Source: Molanna angustata (taxonomy: Eukaryota > Arthropoda > Insecta > Trichoptera > Molannidae). Taken from it: a stretch of DNA of 64,000 bases. The translations under genes were made by a program, and so were the position numbers. Below the pieces are notes generated by a model. It had not been told where the DNA came from and made no database searches. It saw only the letters and a program-made list of their open reading frames with translations. The stretch spans positions 13,253,799 to 13,317,798 of the forward strand of contig OY754978.1 of assembly GCA_963576475.1 (NCBI GenBank). The letters are read 5' to 3'. Shown here in pieces: positions 63,177-64,000 of this stretch; positions within the stretch are counted from its first letter, which is position 1, and each line of letters begins with the position of its first letter.

Positions 63177-64000
63177 TCATGTTGAAACAACTGGCTCACT
63201 GCTCAGTGATAGTGAAGATAATAGTGCACCGAATTTAAGACAGAAAGTCTTGAAAGCCCTAAAATTGCTCTTCGTGGCTACAAGGTCCGCATGTCCAATG
63301 GGTCCAGAGAAATTCCCTCGGACATCGTCGTAGAGTTCTCGTCGGAAAGTTGACACGGAGAAGTTAGTGCATTCCCATAGGATATGCTCAGAAGTCTGTT
63401 CAGGGTTATCACAAAGCTGACATGAGGACGAATCGGATAAGTGAAAACGAAAGAGATAGCTTTTGAAACTGCCGTGTCCAGTAAGGAATTGCGTGGTCCA
63501 ATAATCGGGAACAATCCACGAGGATAAAATTCGAGTCCTCACATCGGGAAGAAATAAAAATGTCAGTCTGCCCACGGAAGAAGAGGACCAGCGACGTTGC
63601 CAAGCATCTAAAAGAGAACTCCGGGCCAAGTTCTCGATCTCTCCACGAACTGTGGGTAAATTAACAGGTGGGAGAGACGCACCACCCAAAATTGAGCTTC
63701 GGCCTCTATACAGGTTGTGAATAGAAGCTCGTCGCTGTGTTTCCAGATCAAGGGGAGCCATACCTGTGAGAATAGAAAGTGTGTCAGTAGCGCAGGTTCT
63801 GTAAGCCTTTGCTAAAGCTATTAGTGCGAAGCGCTGTCCAGAAAGCAGCAGACGTCTAATGTATTGGGTTTCACAACGATGAGCCCAACAAGGAGCGGCA
63901 TAACACATAATACTCAGAAAGGTAGCGTTGTAAAACAGTCTTGCTACTGGAAATTTAAGGCCCCAACTAGCTCGAGCAAGACGTGAAATCTTTTGAAAGG
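63177..64000 (-). CDS. R1-type LINE polyprotein C-terminus (partial, runs off window)
   Basis: The minus strand is open from the window edge to the stop at 63177, about 274 codons. Codons before the first ATG (63908) read KISRLARASWGLKFPVARLF, then YNATFLSI, so the true start is outside. From that ATG, RRLLLSGQRFALIALAKAYR, TCATDTLSILTGMAPLDLE resembles the segment after the polymerase in R1-clade LINEs. FLTGHGSFKSYLFRFHLSDS precedes a zinc-binding cluster C163-x2-C166-x8-H175-x4-C180 (CQLCDNPEQTSEHILWEC), which is typical of the end of R1/TRAS/SART-type ORF2. No stop or frameshift occurs in the visible part, unlike other LINEs here, so the copy may be fairly young. Some R1-clade members insert at fixed sites (28S rDNA, telomeres). 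The target here cannot be seen. Confidence 0.8.
   Translation of the reverse strand, partial: FQKISRLARASWGLKFPVARLFYNATFLSIMCYAAPCWAHRCETQYIRRLLLSGQRFALIALAKAYRTCATDTLSILTGMAPLDLETQRRASIHNLYRGRSSILGGASLPPVNLPTVRGEIENLARSSLLDAWQRRWSSSSVGRLTFLFLPDVRTRILSSWIVPDYWTTQFLTGHGSFKSYLFRFHLSDSSSCQLCDNPEQTSEHILWECTNFSVSTFRRELYDDVRGNFSGPIGHADLVATKSNFRAFKTFCLKFGALLSSLSLSSEPVVST

Overview
This is a 64 kb, AT-rich stretch of nuclear DNA from an insect, most likely a lepidopteran. I infer this from the retroelement families present: LINE 3' ends with a terminal GTATGTATG repeat, tRNA-derived SINEs with TAAA tails, frequent GTAGGTACCTAC-type words, and one intact Ty3/mdg-type LTR retrotransposon primed by tRNA-Ser. 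I found no complete host protein gene. The only candidate host coding sequence is one possible short first exon (54608-54664, minor confidence). Almost everything recognisable is transposable-element DNA in several layers of nesting.

Layout. Positions 1-9.1 kb hold SINE and LINE tails, a 168 bp inverted-repeat element, a head-to-head inverted repeat, and a LINE with a restriction-like endonuclease domain that is split by about 1.4 kb of unassigned DNA. Positions 9.1-17.8 kb hold a broken LINE interrupted by another repeat, a LINE carrying a small foldback element, and a Jockey-type LINE. That LINE carries a SINE inside its reverse transcriptase and a roughly 280 bp TTTA tail, and sits inside a 30 bp minisatellite. 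Positions 18.0-24.5 kb hold a Penelope-like 3' end with a good hammerhead ribozyme core, then a 682 bp TTAA-flanked palindrome whose centre received a complete 5541 bp Ty3 retrotransposon. The two LTRs look identical, a 5 bp target duplication is present, and gag-pol is one open frame of 1345 codons. Positions 24.5-37.1 kb hold a direct duplication, two PIF/Harbinger-like non-autonomous elements (875 and 887 bp), several LINE remnants and SINEs, and a small foldback element. Positions 37.6-40.6 kb hold hairpins, a second copy of the Jockey-type LINE, simple repeats, and a repeat with an 18 bp minisatellite and a triplicated module. Positions 41-50.7 kb hold LINE remnants, one with a 626 bp GC-rich insertion flanked by a 13 bp duplication, and a 381 bp palindrome with a TA duplication. 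Positions 51-59.9 kb are mostly unrecognised, apart from the candidate exon and small repeats. Positions 59.9-64 kb hold a Penelope-like C-terminus with a second hammerhead-like core, a repeat carrying a roughly 340 bp piece of 28S rRNA, and an R1-type LINE that runs off the right edge.

How the parts relate. The autonomous machinery seen here consists of LINE reverse transcriptases (all truncated or interrupted) and one apparently intact Ty3 element. The SINEs and foldback elements are non-autonomous passengers. A hairpin-containing module, TTGGAAGAAATTGCC followed by GGCAATAA, recurs in at least six places and probably marks shared 3' ends recognised by a common LINE machinery. All comparisons were made by eye, so similarity statements are qualitative.
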